Below are positions 18,306-25,881 of a stretch of DNA of 64,000 nt, in pieces. Numbering within the stretch: position 1 is the stretch's first letter; each line of letters opens with the position of its first letter. The stretch is taken from the NCBI RefSeq assembly GCF_049673105.1, contig NZ_JBATXG010000017.1:1-64000 (forward strand). The letters run 5' to 3'. The position numbers and the translations under genes were made by a program. This DNA comes from Castellaniella sp049673105 (lineage in GTDB: Bacteria; Pseudomonadota; Gammaproteobacteria; Burkholderiales; Burkholderiaceae_B). A model generated the notes under the pieces. It saw only the letters and a program-made list of their open reading frames with translations, did not search any database and was not told the DNA's origin.

Positions 18306-19244
18306 ATGAACCCCCGTTCTCTATTGACGCCGCCCCCTGATATGACCGATGCCATGCGCAGCGCACGCAGGCATATGCTGGCGCGTACCGGGCTGGCGTG
18401 GCTGATCATGATGCAGGTCATGATGCTGGCGTTTCCTGGCTATCTGCGTCATGGGGCGCGGGCGGCGGACGCTCAGCAGGCGTTGGAACAGGCCATCGTC
18501 CTGATGAACTGGCTCAGCCTGATCTTGTGCGTGCCGCTGGTGCTGTATTGCGCATGGCCGGTGTGGCAAGGCGCCTGGCGCAGTCTCAATCGAGGCAAGG
18601 TCGGCATGGACGTGCCGGTGGCGCTGGGTATCCTGGCTGCCTTTATTCCCAGTGTCATCGCCACCTGGCGCGATCAGGGCGAAGTCTATTTCGATTCCGT
18701 CTCCATGTTCGTCGCCTTTTTGCTCAGCGCCCGTTTTCTGGAACTGTGCGCCCGTCAGGCAGTGGCCGAACGCCATGCCGCAGATGCGGCCTTGCTGCGC
18801 CTGTCCGATCGCTTGGCGTTTTGGTTCGTGTGCATACAGATCTTGCTGGCCGGGCTGGTGGGCGCGTACTGGTGGCAGACGCAGCCTGAACAGGCGCTGG
18901 CGGTCACGGTGGCCCTGCTGGTCATGAGCTGCCCTTGTGCGCTGTCCATGTCGGTGCCGGCGGCGCTGGCGGCCCGCCGGGCGGCGTTGTTGCGCGACGG
19001 TCTCAGCCATAGCGACGGTGACTCGTCGGCGGATCTGGCCATGCGGCGCGTGGCCAAGCAAAACTTGGCGGGCTCCCTGGTCTGGCATGTGCTGGTGACG
19101 CCGCTGGCGGCATTCGGGTGGGTGCAGCCCTGGCTGGCGGCCATCACGATGCTGGTGTCTTCGCTGGCGGTGGCTGCCAACGCCTGGCGGCTGGCGCAGG
19201 GCGGGCAGGTCGATGCGGCGCCGCTGGCGGCGGATCCAGCCTGA
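18306..19244 (+). CDS. CcoI-like P1B ATPase membrane domain lacking A, P and N domains
   Basis: This intact 312-residue frame holds all eight helices expected for the membrane part of a CcoI/FixI copper ATPase (about residues 28-46, 64-84, 102-121, 129-147, 169-189, 197-220, 254-270, 276-294). It includes the Cu-site motif CPC at 209-211. Between helices 4 and 5 only some 20 residues remain where the actuator domain with TGE should be. Between helices 6 and 7 about 30 residues replace the phosphorylation and nucleotide domains with DKTGT. It also lacks an N-terminal metal-binding domain and the Tyr-Asn pair usual in helix 7. It cannot hydrolyse ATP. It precedes ccoS and carries an FNR box, the normal place of ccoI. 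The predicted transcript start nearly coincides with ATG 18306, so either the message is leaderless or a later Met is used. Confidence 0.8.
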   Translation: MNPRSLLTPPPDMTDAMRSARRHMLARTGLAWLIMMQVMMLAFPGYLRHGARAADAQQALEQAIVLMNWLSLILCVPLVLYCAWPVWQGAWRSLNRGKVGMDVPVALGILAAFIPSVIATWRDQGEVYFDSVSMFVAFLLSARFLELCARQAVAERHAADAALLRLSDRLAFWFVCIQILLAGLVGAYWWQTQPEQALAVTVALLVMSCPCALSMSVPAALAARRAALLRDGLSHSDGDSSADLAMRRVAKQNLAGSLVWHVLVTPLAAFGWVQPWLAAITMLVSSLAVAANAWRLAQGGQVDAAPLAADPA

Positions 19245-19258
19245 TCCGAGAAGCAGTC

Positions 19259-19420
19259 ATGGATGCTCTTTTTTTACTGTTGCCGATTTCCCTGTTGTTT
19301 GTCCTGGGGATCGGGGTGGCGTTCTGGTGGGCTATTTTTTCCGGCCAGTTTGACGACACCCAGGATGCGGCGGTCGCGATCCTGAAAGATGATGACCAGG
19401 GGCGTTCGGGTCCAGATTGA
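19259..19420 (+). CDS. ccoS: cbb3 oxidase maturation protein CcoS
   Basis: The 53-residue protein has one membrane helix (about residues 4-27) followed by the CcoS hallmark FWWAIFSGQFDDTQDAA. CcoS is needed for cofactor insertion into cbb3 oxidase. It follows the ccoI-like gene by 14 bp, the standard ccoI-ccoS order. Its stop codon overlaps the FNR box of ccoN. Confidence 0.93.
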   Translation: MDALFLLLPISLLFVLGIGVAFWWAIFSGQFDDTQDAAVAILKDDDQGRSGPD

Positions 19421-19430
19421 TTTAAATCAA
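19417..19430 (+). promoter_or_regulatory. Perfect FNR box upstream of ccoN
   Basis: TTGATTTAAATCAA is an exact, symmetric match to the FNR consensus, 77 bp before ccoN. It implies activation of ccoNOQP when oxygen falls. Confidence 0.9.
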
Positions 19431-19507
19431 GGCTGATTTCGAGTGCTTCATGGATTATTCAGGTTTTCAAAAATTCATGTTTTAACCTTGTTCTGAGGGG
19501 AACGTTT

Positions 19508-20992
19508 ATGGGCACGACCGGGCATACCGGAACACCGGCCGAAACCTTCAATTACGGCGTCGTCCGACAGTTCACCATCGCTACGATTTTTTGGGGCGTA
19601 GTGGGGATGGCGGTCGGCGTGTTGATCGCTTCGCAGCTGATCTGGCCGGAATTGAACTTCAATACCCCGTGGCTTAGCTATGGGCGGCTGCGTCCGCTAC
19701 ATACTAATGGGGTGATCTTCGCCTTCGGCGGCAGCGCCCTATTTGCGACGTCCTACTATGTAGTGCAGCGTACCTGTCAGGTGCGGCTGTTTTCCGACAA
19801 GCTGGCCGCGTTCACCTTTTGGGGCTGGCAGGCCGTGCTGGTCGGCGCTGTCATCACCTTGCCGCTGGGCTATACGTCCACCAAGGAATACGCCGAACTC
19901 GAATGGCCCATCGACATCCTGATCACCCTGGTCTGGGTGGCCTATGCCGTGGTGTTCTTCGGCACCATCGCCAAGCGCCGCGTCAAGCACATCTATGTGG
20001 CGAACTGGTTCTTCGGGTCCTACATCCTGACCATCGCCATCTTGCACATCTTCAACAACCTGGAACTGCCGGTGTCGATGTGGAAGTCCTATTCCGCCTA
20101 TGCCGGGGTGCAGGACGCCATGGTGCAATGGTGGTATGGGCATAATGCGGTCGGCTTTTTCCTGACCACCAGCTTCCTGGGCATGATGTACTACTTCGTG
20201 CCCAAGCAGGCCGGTCGCCCGATCTATTCCTATCGCCTGTCCATCGTGCACTTCTGGGCGCTGGCCTTCACCTATATGTGGGCGGGTCCGCACCATCTGC
20301 TGTATACCTCGCTGCCCGACTGGACTCAGTCGCTGGGCATGGCGTTCTCGCTGATCCTGCTGGCGCCGTCCTGGGGCGGCATGATCAACGGCATCATGAC
20401 GGTGTCGGGCGCCTGGCACAAACTGCGCACCGATCCGATCCTGAAATTCCTGGTGGTGGCGCTGTCCTTCTACGGCATGGCGACCTTCGAGGGTTCCATG
20501 ATGTCGATCCGCACCGTCAACGCCCTGTCGCACTACACCGACTGGACGGTGGGCCACGTGCATGCGGGGGCTCTGGGCTGGGTCGCCATGATCACCTTTG
20601 GTTCCCTGTACTACCTGATCCCGCGTCTGTATGGCCGCGAGAGCATGGCTCGTCCGGACTTCATCAATCTGCACTTCTGGCTGGCGACGCTGGGGGTGGT
20701 GCTGTACATCGCCGCCATGTGGATCGCCGGCGTGATGCAGGGGCTGATGTGGCGCGCCACCGAAGTGGATGGCACGCTGACCTACAGCTTCGTCGAGGCG
20801 GTCAAGGCGACGTATCCGTTCTACTTCATTCGCATGGTCGGTGGGCTGTTCTTCCTGGCGGGCATGTGCCTGATGGCCTGGAACACCTGGTTGACCGTGC
20901 GCGGCCAGCAGCGGGTCAATCCCCTGGTGCCGCTGGACAGCCCGGATGCCATCCATGCCGCCCCCGCAACCGCTGTGCCGGCATCGGCCTAA
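19508..20992 (+). CDS. ccoN: Cytochrome c oxidase cbb3-type, subunit I
   Basis: The 494-residue multi-helix protein is the catalytic subunit of cbb3 oxidase. It has the heme and copper ligand regions HTNGVIFAFGG, YGHNAVGFFLTTSFLGMMYY, WAGPHHLLYTSLPDW and the late VGHVHAGALGW containing the paired heme histidines. It reduces oxygen to water with high affinity and pumps protons. GAGGGG precedes ATG 19508. It heads the ccoNOQP operon under a perfect FNR box. Confidence 0.97.
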   Translation: MGTTGHTGTPAETFNYGVVRQFTIATIFWGVVGMAVGVLIASQLIWPELNFNTPWLSYGRLRPLHTNGVIFAFGGSALFATSYYVVQRTCQVRLFSDKLAAFTFWGWQAVLVGAVITLPLGYTSTKEYAELEWPIDILITLVWVAYAVVFFGTIAKRRVKHIYVANWFFGSYILTIAILHIFNNLELPVSMWKSYSAYAGVQDAMVQWWYGHNAVGFFLTTSFLGMMYYFVPKQAGRPIYSYRLSIVHFWALAFTYMWAGPHHLLYTSLPDWTQSLGMAFSLILLAPSWGGMINGIMTVSGAWHKLRTDPILKFLVVALSFYGMATFEGSMMSIRTVNALSHYTDWTVGHVHAGALGWVAMITFGSLYYLIPRLYGRESMARPDFINLHFWLATLGVVLYIAAMWIAGVMQGLMWRATEVDGTLTYSFVEAVKATYPFYFIRMVGGLFFLAGMCLMAWNTWLTVRGQQRVNPLVPLDSPDAIHAAPATAVPASA

Positions 20993-21002
20993 GGAGTTGA
21001 CC

Positions 21003-21656
21003 ATGTCTGGTACCAAGAAACGTTTTTCGCATGAAATGCTGGAGCGCAACGTCGGTCTGCTGATCATCTTCAGCATTCTGGTGGTGTCCTTTTCCGGCCT
21101 GGTGCAAATCATCCCGCTGTTCTTTCAGCATTCCACGACCACGGCGGTCGAGGGCGTGCGGCCCTACGAGGCCTTGAGCCTGGTCGGGCGCGATGTCTAC
21201 ATCCGCGAAGGCTGCGTTGGTTGCCACTCGCAGCAGATCCGCAAATTGCAGTCCGAAGTCCAGCGCTATGGTCCGTATTCCATCGCAGCGGAATCGGTCT
21301 ATGACCGCCCGTTCCTGTGGGGTTCCAAGCGCACCGGCCCGGACCTGGCCCGTGTGGGGCAGCGCTATTCCGATGAATGGCACCGCATCCACCTGCGCAA
21401 CCCGCGCGACGTGGTGAAGGAATCCAATATGCCGGCCTATGCCTGGTTGCAGCACAACACGGTGGAAGGCGCCGACGTGCAGGCGCGCATGAAGGTCCTG
21501 CGCACGCTGGGTGTGCCCTATACCGACGAGGACATCGCCGCCGCCCCCGACAAGCTGAAAGGCAAGACCGAGGAAGATGCCATCGTGGCATACCTGCAGG
21601 GTCTGGGTGTGGGGGGCCGCGCCGCAGCTGAGAAAGCCATGCAGAGCGGGGAGTAA
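21003..21656 (+). CDS. ccoO: Cytochrome c oxidase cbb3-type, subunit II (mono-heme)
   Basis: The 217-residue protein has one N-terminal membrane anchor (about residues 17-40) and one periplasmic heme c site, CVGCH (71-75). A candidate axial methionine lies in KESNMPAYAWL. It passes electrons from CcoP to CcoN. ATG 21003 follows AAGGAG and lies 10 bp after ccoN. An in-frame upstream Met at 20946 lies inside ccoN and is not used. Confidence 0.97.
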   Translation: MSGTKKRFSHEMLERNVGLLIIFSILVVSFSGLVQIIPLFFQHSTTTAVEGVRPYEALSLVGRDVYIREGCVGCHSQQIRKLQSEVQRYGPYSIAAESVYDRPFLWGSKRTGPDLARVGQRYSDEWHRIHLRNPRDVVKESNMPAYAWLQHNTVEGADVQARMKVLRTLGVPYTDEDIAAAPDKLKGKTEEDAIVAYLQGLGVGGRAAAEKAMQSGE

Positions 21657-21660
21657 TGAG

Positions 21661-21837
21661 ATGCTTGCCATGATCAATGGACTGGTGACGGGGCTGGCGA
21701 TGCTGACTTTCGCCGGCATCGTCTGGTGGGCCTGGTCGGCGCGCCGCGTCGAGGCCAACCAGCAGGCGGCGCAGCTGCCCTTCGCCCTGCCCGAGGAATA
21801 TCAGAACGACAAGAGTGCCGGGGATACCCATGAGTGA
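21661..21837 (+). CDS. ccoQ: cbb3 oxidase subunit CcoQ
   Basis: The 58-residue protein has a single membrane helix (about residues 5-25) and a short polar tail ending in FALPEEYQNDKS, typical of CcoQ/FixQ. It stabilises the interaction of CcoP with the CcoNO core. It lies between ccoO and ccoP and overlaps the ccoP start by 8 bp. Confidence 0.92.
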   Translation: MLAMINGLVTGLAMLTFAGIVWWAWSARRVEANQQAAQLPFALPEEYQNDKSAGDTHE

Positions 21838-22732
21838 TTTCATCAGCAGTTTCTGGAGCTACTACATCGCCGTGATCGCCCTGGGCGGCATCGCCTGGTG
21901 CGTGTACTTGCTGTTTTCCCAGCGCGCCTGGCTCAAGCGCGACGTCAAGGTCGTGGATACCACCGGCCACGTCTGGGACGAGGACCTGACCGAGCTGAAC
22001 AACCCCGTGCCGCGCTGGTGGACGGTGATGTACCTGTTGCTGTGCGTCTTTGCGCTGGGCTATCTGGTGCTGTATCCCGGCTTGGGGACTTGGAAGGGGA
22101 CGCTCGGCTTCACGGCCGGCAAGCAGGTCCTGCAACAACAGGACGCCCTGAATGCGCAGATTCAGCCCGTGTACGAGCGTTTCCGCGAGATGCCGATTCC
22201 GGACATCGCCCGCGACAACCAGGCGATTGATATCGGCCAGCGTTTGTTCCTGAACAACTGTGCGCAGTGTCACGGATCGGATGCCAAGGGCAGCCGTGGT
22301 TTTCCCAACCTGACGGATGCCGACTGGCTGTGGGGCGGCGAACCCGAGCAGATCATGGAGACCATCACCAAGGGTCGTCACGGCATGATGCCGCCCTGGG
22401 GCGCCGTGGTGAAACCGGAAGACGCCTCGGCCATCGCTCAGTACGTGCGGTCCCTGTCGGGCCTGGCTCATGACCCCCTGCGGGTGAACGCGGGCAAGCG
22501 CGGCTTCGATACGTACTGTATCGCTTGCCACGGCGCCGAGGGCAAGGGCAATCCGCTGCTGGGCGCACCCAATCTGACGGACGGCACCTGGTTGTATGGC
22601 AGCTCCGAAGCCACCATCGTCGACACCATTCTGAATGGTCGCGACAACAAGATGCCTGCCCAGGAAACCTACCTGACGCCGGAACAGATTCGTCTGCTGG
22701 CGGCCTGGGTCTGGGGGCAGTCCAACCGCTGA
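21830..22732 (+). CDS. ccoP: Cytochrome c oxidase cbb3-type, subunit III (di-heme)
   Basis: The 300-residue protein has two N-terminal membrane helices (about residues 12-30 and 64-82) and two cytochrome c domains with heme sites CAQCH (144-148) and CIACH (230-234). It is the electron entry point of cbb3 oxidase. ATG 21830 lies within the ccoQ tail. The pre-helix motif VWDEDLTELNNPVPRWW is a strong CcoP marker. Confidence 0.97.
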   Translation: MSDFISSFWSYYIAVIALGGIAWCVYLLFSQRAWLKRDVKVVDTTGHVWDEDLTELNNPVPRWWTVMYLLLCVFALGYLVLYPGLGTWKGTLGFTAGKQVLQQQDALNAQIQPVYERFREMPIPDIARDNQAIDIGQRLFLNNCAQCHGSDAKGSRGFPNLTDADWLWGGEPEQIMETITKGRHGMMPPWGAVVKPEDASAIAQYVRSLSGLAHDPLRVNAGKRGFDTYCIACHGAEGKGNPLLGAPNLTDGTWLYGSSEATIVDTILNGRDNKMPAQETYLTPEQIRLLAAWVWGQSNR

Positions 22733-22740
22733 GCCCGGTC

Positions 22741-22763
22741 GGCCGCCCCTGAGCGGGGTGGCC
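22741..22763 (+). terminator. Hairpin after ccoP
   Basis: GGCCGCCCC (22741-22749) pairs with GGGGTGGCC (22755-22763) with one G-U pair and a 5-nt loop. There is no T-run, so it may attenuate rather than end transcription into ccoG. Confidence 0.5.
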
Positions 22764-22833
22764 GGTCCGGCAACATCACTGCTTCATCCAGAAGGGCCTG
22801 TTATACAGACCAGTCAGCAATACAGAGGACATC

Positions 22834-24339
22834 ATGCAGAAGGAACCCTCCCAACAGGCCGCCACGCAACCGCCGCGTGACGACCCGGCCTGGCAGCCCG
22901 TACGAAGAATTCGCAAGGGCTCGGGGGGCGGCACGTCTCCTCAGGTCGAAAAAGCGCTGGCAGAGGTTCGTTCCAAGATCCACCCACGCTCGGTGCAGGG
23001 CCACTTTGCCCGCATCCGGGTGCTGATGGTCTTTCTGACGCAGGCGGTGTTCTACGGCTTGCCCTGGATCCAGTGGAACGACCGCCAGGCGGTGCTGTTC
23101 GACCTGGGGGCGCGCAAATTCTATTTGTTCGGCATGGTGCTGTGGCCCCAGGATGTGATCTACCTGGCGGTGCTGCTGGTGCTGTCGGCCTTCGCCTTGT
23201 TTCTGTTCACCGCGATGGCCGGGCGCCTGTTCTGCGGATATGCCTGCCCGCAGACGGTCTACACGGAACTGTTCATGTGGATCGAGGCCAAGATCGAAGG
23301 AGACCGGCTGGCGCGTATCCGTCTGGACGAACAGCCCTGGAACGCCCGGAAACTGCGCCTGAAAGCCAGCAAACATACGCTATGGATTTTGCTGGCGCTG
23401 TGGACGGGGTATACCTTCATTGGCTATTTCGCCCCCATCCGCGACCTGGGCGCGCACTTGCTGGCGTTTGATCTGGGGCCCTGGCAGTGGTTCTGGATGC
23501 TGTTCTATGCTTTTGCCACCTGGGGCAACGCCGGGTTCATGCGCGAGGCCGTGTGCAAATACATGTGCCCCTATGCGCGCTTCCAGAGCGTCATGGTCGA
23601 TGACGACACCTTTGTCGTGACCTACGATCATGTGCGCGGCGAACCGCGCGGCGGTCGATCCCGGAAGATCGACCATAAAGAAGCCGGCATGGGCGACTGC
23701 GTGGATTGCAGTCTGTGCGTGCAGGTGTGTCCGACCGGGATCGATATCCGCGACGGCCTGCAGTACATGTGCATCGGCTGCGGCGCCTGTGTGGATGCCT
23801 GCGATTCGGTCATGGACAAGATGGGCTACGAGCCTGGCCTGATCCGTTACACGTCGGGCAATGCCATCACCGAGCGCCTGACGCAGCCGCAGGTGCGCCG
23901 CCGCATGCTGCGCCCGCGCGTCCTGGCCTATTCGGCCCTGCTGGGCGCGATCGCGATCGGCTTCGTCTTTTCGCTGGCGAATCGGACGACCTTGCGTGTG
24001 GATGTGATTCGCGACCGGGGGGCGCTGGGCCGGGAAGTGCCTGGTGGCCAGATCGAAAACGTGTATCGTCTGCAGATCATCAATTCAGCCGAAGAGCCCG
24101 TGGAATTGGACCTGAGCGCCAGCGGCGTACCCGGCTTGCGGCTGCAGACCGCCGACCAGGGCACGGACCGGGTCCGGGTCGAGGGTTCGTCCAATCGCCT
24201 GGTGCCGATCGTGTTGCAGGCGCCGGCCAGCGAATTGAAACCGGGGCTTTATGATATCCGCTTTGAAACGACGGGGACGCGGCCTGGCGGTGTCGTCACT
24301 CAGGTGATCGAACAGTCCAGCTTCTATGTGCCACAATGA
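22834..24339 (+). CDS. ccoG: Cytochrome c oxidase accessory protein CcoG (FixG/RdxA)
   Basis: The 501-residue membrane protein has hydrophobic helices near residues 61-80, 98-128, 183-200, 217-232 and 377-391, an FCGYACPQTVYTE loop, and two 4Fe-4S sites (Cys289, 292, 295, 299 and Cys313, 316, 319, 323). The periplasmic C-terminal domain follows. CcoG is linked to copper reduction and delivery during cbb3 assembly. Its position after ccoNOQP is standard. Confidence 0.95.
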   Translation: MQKEPSQQAATQPPRDDPAWQPVRRIRKGSGGGTSPQVEKALAEVRSKIHPRSVQGHFARIRVLMVFLTQAVFYGLPWIQWNDRQAVLFDLGARKFYLFGMVLWPQDVIYLAVLLVLSAFALFLFTAMAGRLFCGYACPQTVYTELFMWIEAKIEGDRLARIRLDEQPWNARKLRLKASKHTLWILLALWTGYTFIGYFAPIRDLGAHLLAFDLGPWQWFWMLFYAFATWGNAGFMREAVCKYMCPYARFQSVMVDDDTFVVTYDHVRGEPRGGRSRKIDHKEAGMGDCVDCSLCVQVCPTGIDIRDGLQYMCIGCGACVDACDSVMDKMGYEPGLIRYTSGNAITERLTQPQVRRRMLRPRVLAYSALLGAIAIGFVFSLANRTTLRVDVIRDRGALGREVPGGQIENVYRLQIINSAEEPVELDLSASGVPGLRLQTADQGTDRVRVEGSSNRLVPIVLQAPASELKPGLYDIRFETTGTRPGGVVTQVIEQSSFYVPQ

Positions 24340-24352
24340 TCCGGAAACCATC

Positions 24353-24565
24353 ATGTCATCCATGAACCGAGAACATCTGTCCGAAGGCCGCCCCTGGTGG
24401 CAGCACCGTTGGCCCTGGCTGCTGTTGCTGGGGCCGGCGGTGGCCATCGTGGGTTGTGTGATCACCATCGTGCTGGCCGTTCAGGCCTATGGCGATCAGG
24501 AAATCCAGGATGGCGGCGTGAAGCAGGGCTTGGTCGTGTCGCCGCCCGCGCAGGCAGGGAAGTGA
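24353..24565 (+). CDS. ccoH: Short CcoH/FixH-like protein
   Basis: The 70-residue protein matches only the N-terminal part of FixH: a WPWLLLLGPAVAIVGCVITIVLAV membrane helix (about residues 20-43) followed by the KQGL motif. The usual FixH has roughly 150-170 residues with a periplasmic domain, which is absent here. The frame is intact, so this looks like a genuine short form rather than a broken gene. CcoH helps assemble cbb3. The start could be 24353, 24362 or the upstream 24326, which overlaps ccoG. Confidence 0.75.
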   Translation: MSSMNREHLSEGRPWWQHRWPWLLLLGPAVAIVGCVITIVLAVQAYGDQEIQDGGVKQGLVVSPPAQAGK

Positions 24566-24593
24566 GTTCAGACTTCAACTCAGGAGAACGGCT

Positions 24594-24845
24594 TTGAGCA
24601 CACGCAATCTGATGTGGATTTTGTGGCCCTCTTTTCTGATGGGCGGAGTGGCGAGCGGCGTCGTGTTCGCGCTGGTGGATCCCCTGGATCTGGTGTTCCT
24701 GGGGCAGTTCAGCGCCAGCCGCCTGACGGTCTACACCTTGGGGTTCTTCCTGTTTTGGACGGTTGCTGCGCTGTCCAGCGCCCTGACCCTGCGGATTGCT
24801 CCCAGGGGCGTCATACTGGATGAGTTCGACGATCCGGTGGACTGA
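24594..24845 (+). CDS. Small two-helix membrane protein of the cbb3 cluster
   Basis: The 83-residue protein has two hydrophobic segments (about residues 8-27 and 43-66) and an acidic tail. It starts at TTG 24594 with AGGAG at 24582-24586, and no better start exists. It follows ccoH by 28 bp and ends 6 bp from the convergent fnr gene. No function is recognised, but its position suggests a role in oxidase assembly or stability. Confidence 0.75.
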   Translation: MSTRNLMWILWPSFLMGGVASGVVFALVDPLDLVFLGQFSASRLTVYTLGFFLFWTVAALSSALTLRIAPRGVILDEFDDPVD

Positions 24846-24851
24846 TAAATC

Positions 24852-25625
24852 CTAGCCGCAGTCGGCGCCGGACAATGACTGCAGGCTGGCGATATCCAGG
24901 ATATGGACTTCGCGCTGCTGGACGCGGATCAGGCCTTCGCGGGCAAAGCGTGAAAACAGCCGGCTGACCGTTTCCAGAGTCAATCCCAGGAAATTGCCGA
25001 TTTCCTCGCGGCTCATGCGCAGGATGAATTCGTAGGGCGAATAGCCCAGGGTCTGCAGGCGCTGAGACAGATTCAGCAGGAACGCAGCCAGGCGCTGTTC
25101 CGATCGCAAACTGCCCAGGGACAGCAATTGTTCATGGGACCGGTTGATTTCCTTGCTCATGAGACGCCGCAGTTGCAGGTTCAGCGTCGGCAACTGTGTC
25201 GCCAGACTGTCCATCTCGTCCAGGCGGATGACACAGACTTCCGCGTCTTCCAGAGCGATGGCGTGCGATACTTGTTGGGCGTTCATCAGGCCATCCATGC
25301 CCAGGATTTCGCCGGGCAGCAGAAATCCCGTGATCTGCACCTGGCCGCTGGCGTCTTCAATCTGCGTTTTGACCGACCCTGAACGCAGGCCGTAGATGGC
25401 CTCGGCGGTATCGCCCTGACGATACAGCGTGCCCCCTTTGGGCAGGCGGATGCGTTCTTTGATCAGTTCGTCCATTTTGACGACGTCCTGCCGCACCATC
25501 CCCAGGGGCAGGCAGATGGCATTCAGCATGCAGGTGGAACATCGCGTGGACTCGGCAGCGACAGGAATGCGCCTGAGGGCGGAAGTCCTGAAGGTCGGTC
25601 CGGATGAGGAGGAATCAGCCAGCAA
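24852..25625 (-). CDS. fnr: FNR-type oxygen-sensing transcriptional regulator
   Basis: The 257-residue Crp/Fnr protein has the four cysteines needed for an oxygen-labile 4Fe-4S cluster: Cys29, Cys32 and Cys38 (C-X2-C-X5-C) and Cys131, the equivalent of E. coli Cys122. A C-terminal helix-turn-helix carries LTLETVSRLFSRF, the recognition helix type that reads TTGAT half-sites. It should activate the two FNR boxes of the adjoining cbb3 cluster. The start appears to be TTG 25625. No ATG lies between it and the first cysteine, so translation may be weak. Confidence 0.93.
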   Translation of the reverse strand: MLADSSSSGPTFRTSALRRIPVAAESTRCSTCMLNAICLPLGMVRQDVVKMDELIKERIRLPKGGTLYRQGDTAEAIYGLRSGSVKTQIEDASGQVQITGFLLPGEILGMDGLMNAQQVSHAIALEDAEVCVIRLDEMDSLATQLPTLNLQLRRLMSKEINRSHEQLLSLGSLRSEQRLAAFLLNLSQRLQTLGYSPYEFILRMSREEIGNFLGLTLETVSRLFSRFAREGLIRVQQREVHILDIASLQSLSGADCG

Positions 25626-25881
25626 AATTCAAATCCGTTAAAAATCAAGCAGAGAGAAACCCTACACTTTGACAAGGATTATAAGTTCTCTGTCAGGATA
25701 TTTGGGGCTTGCATCATCCTTTTGCCGGATTTTCCCCGCTGGATCTTGCGGTTTGTCGGCTTTCTGCCGACTTTGTCAGTCTGCTCTTGGCTGGAAATTG
25801 TTACGGTATAGAATCGTAATGTTCATGCCTATATTATTAAGCAGGCAAGTGTTTCGATTTTGATCGTATCTGGAGGGAGTC
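25626..25881. other. Divergent intergenic region between fnr and nirK
   Basis: About 256 bp without a gene. It should hold the promoters of fnr (leftward) and nirK (rightward). No full FNR or NNR box was found. An inverted repeat at 25801-25819 around a TATAGA is the best candidate control site for nirK. TGGAGGGAG near 25871 is the nirK ribosome binding site. Confidence 0.6.
25801..25819. promoter_or_regulatory. Inverted repeat TTACG-N9-CGTAA upstream of nirK
   Basis: A perfect 5-bp inverted repeat spans 19 bp and encloses a -10-like TATAGA, about 63 bp before nirK. It may be an operator for a nitrogen-oxide-responsive or other regulator, unproven. Confidence 0.35.

Noticed and set aside
25669..25863. 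A 64-codon frame in the fnr-nirK gap
   Set aside because: Its composition is unconvincing and it runs through the likely promoters of both genes.
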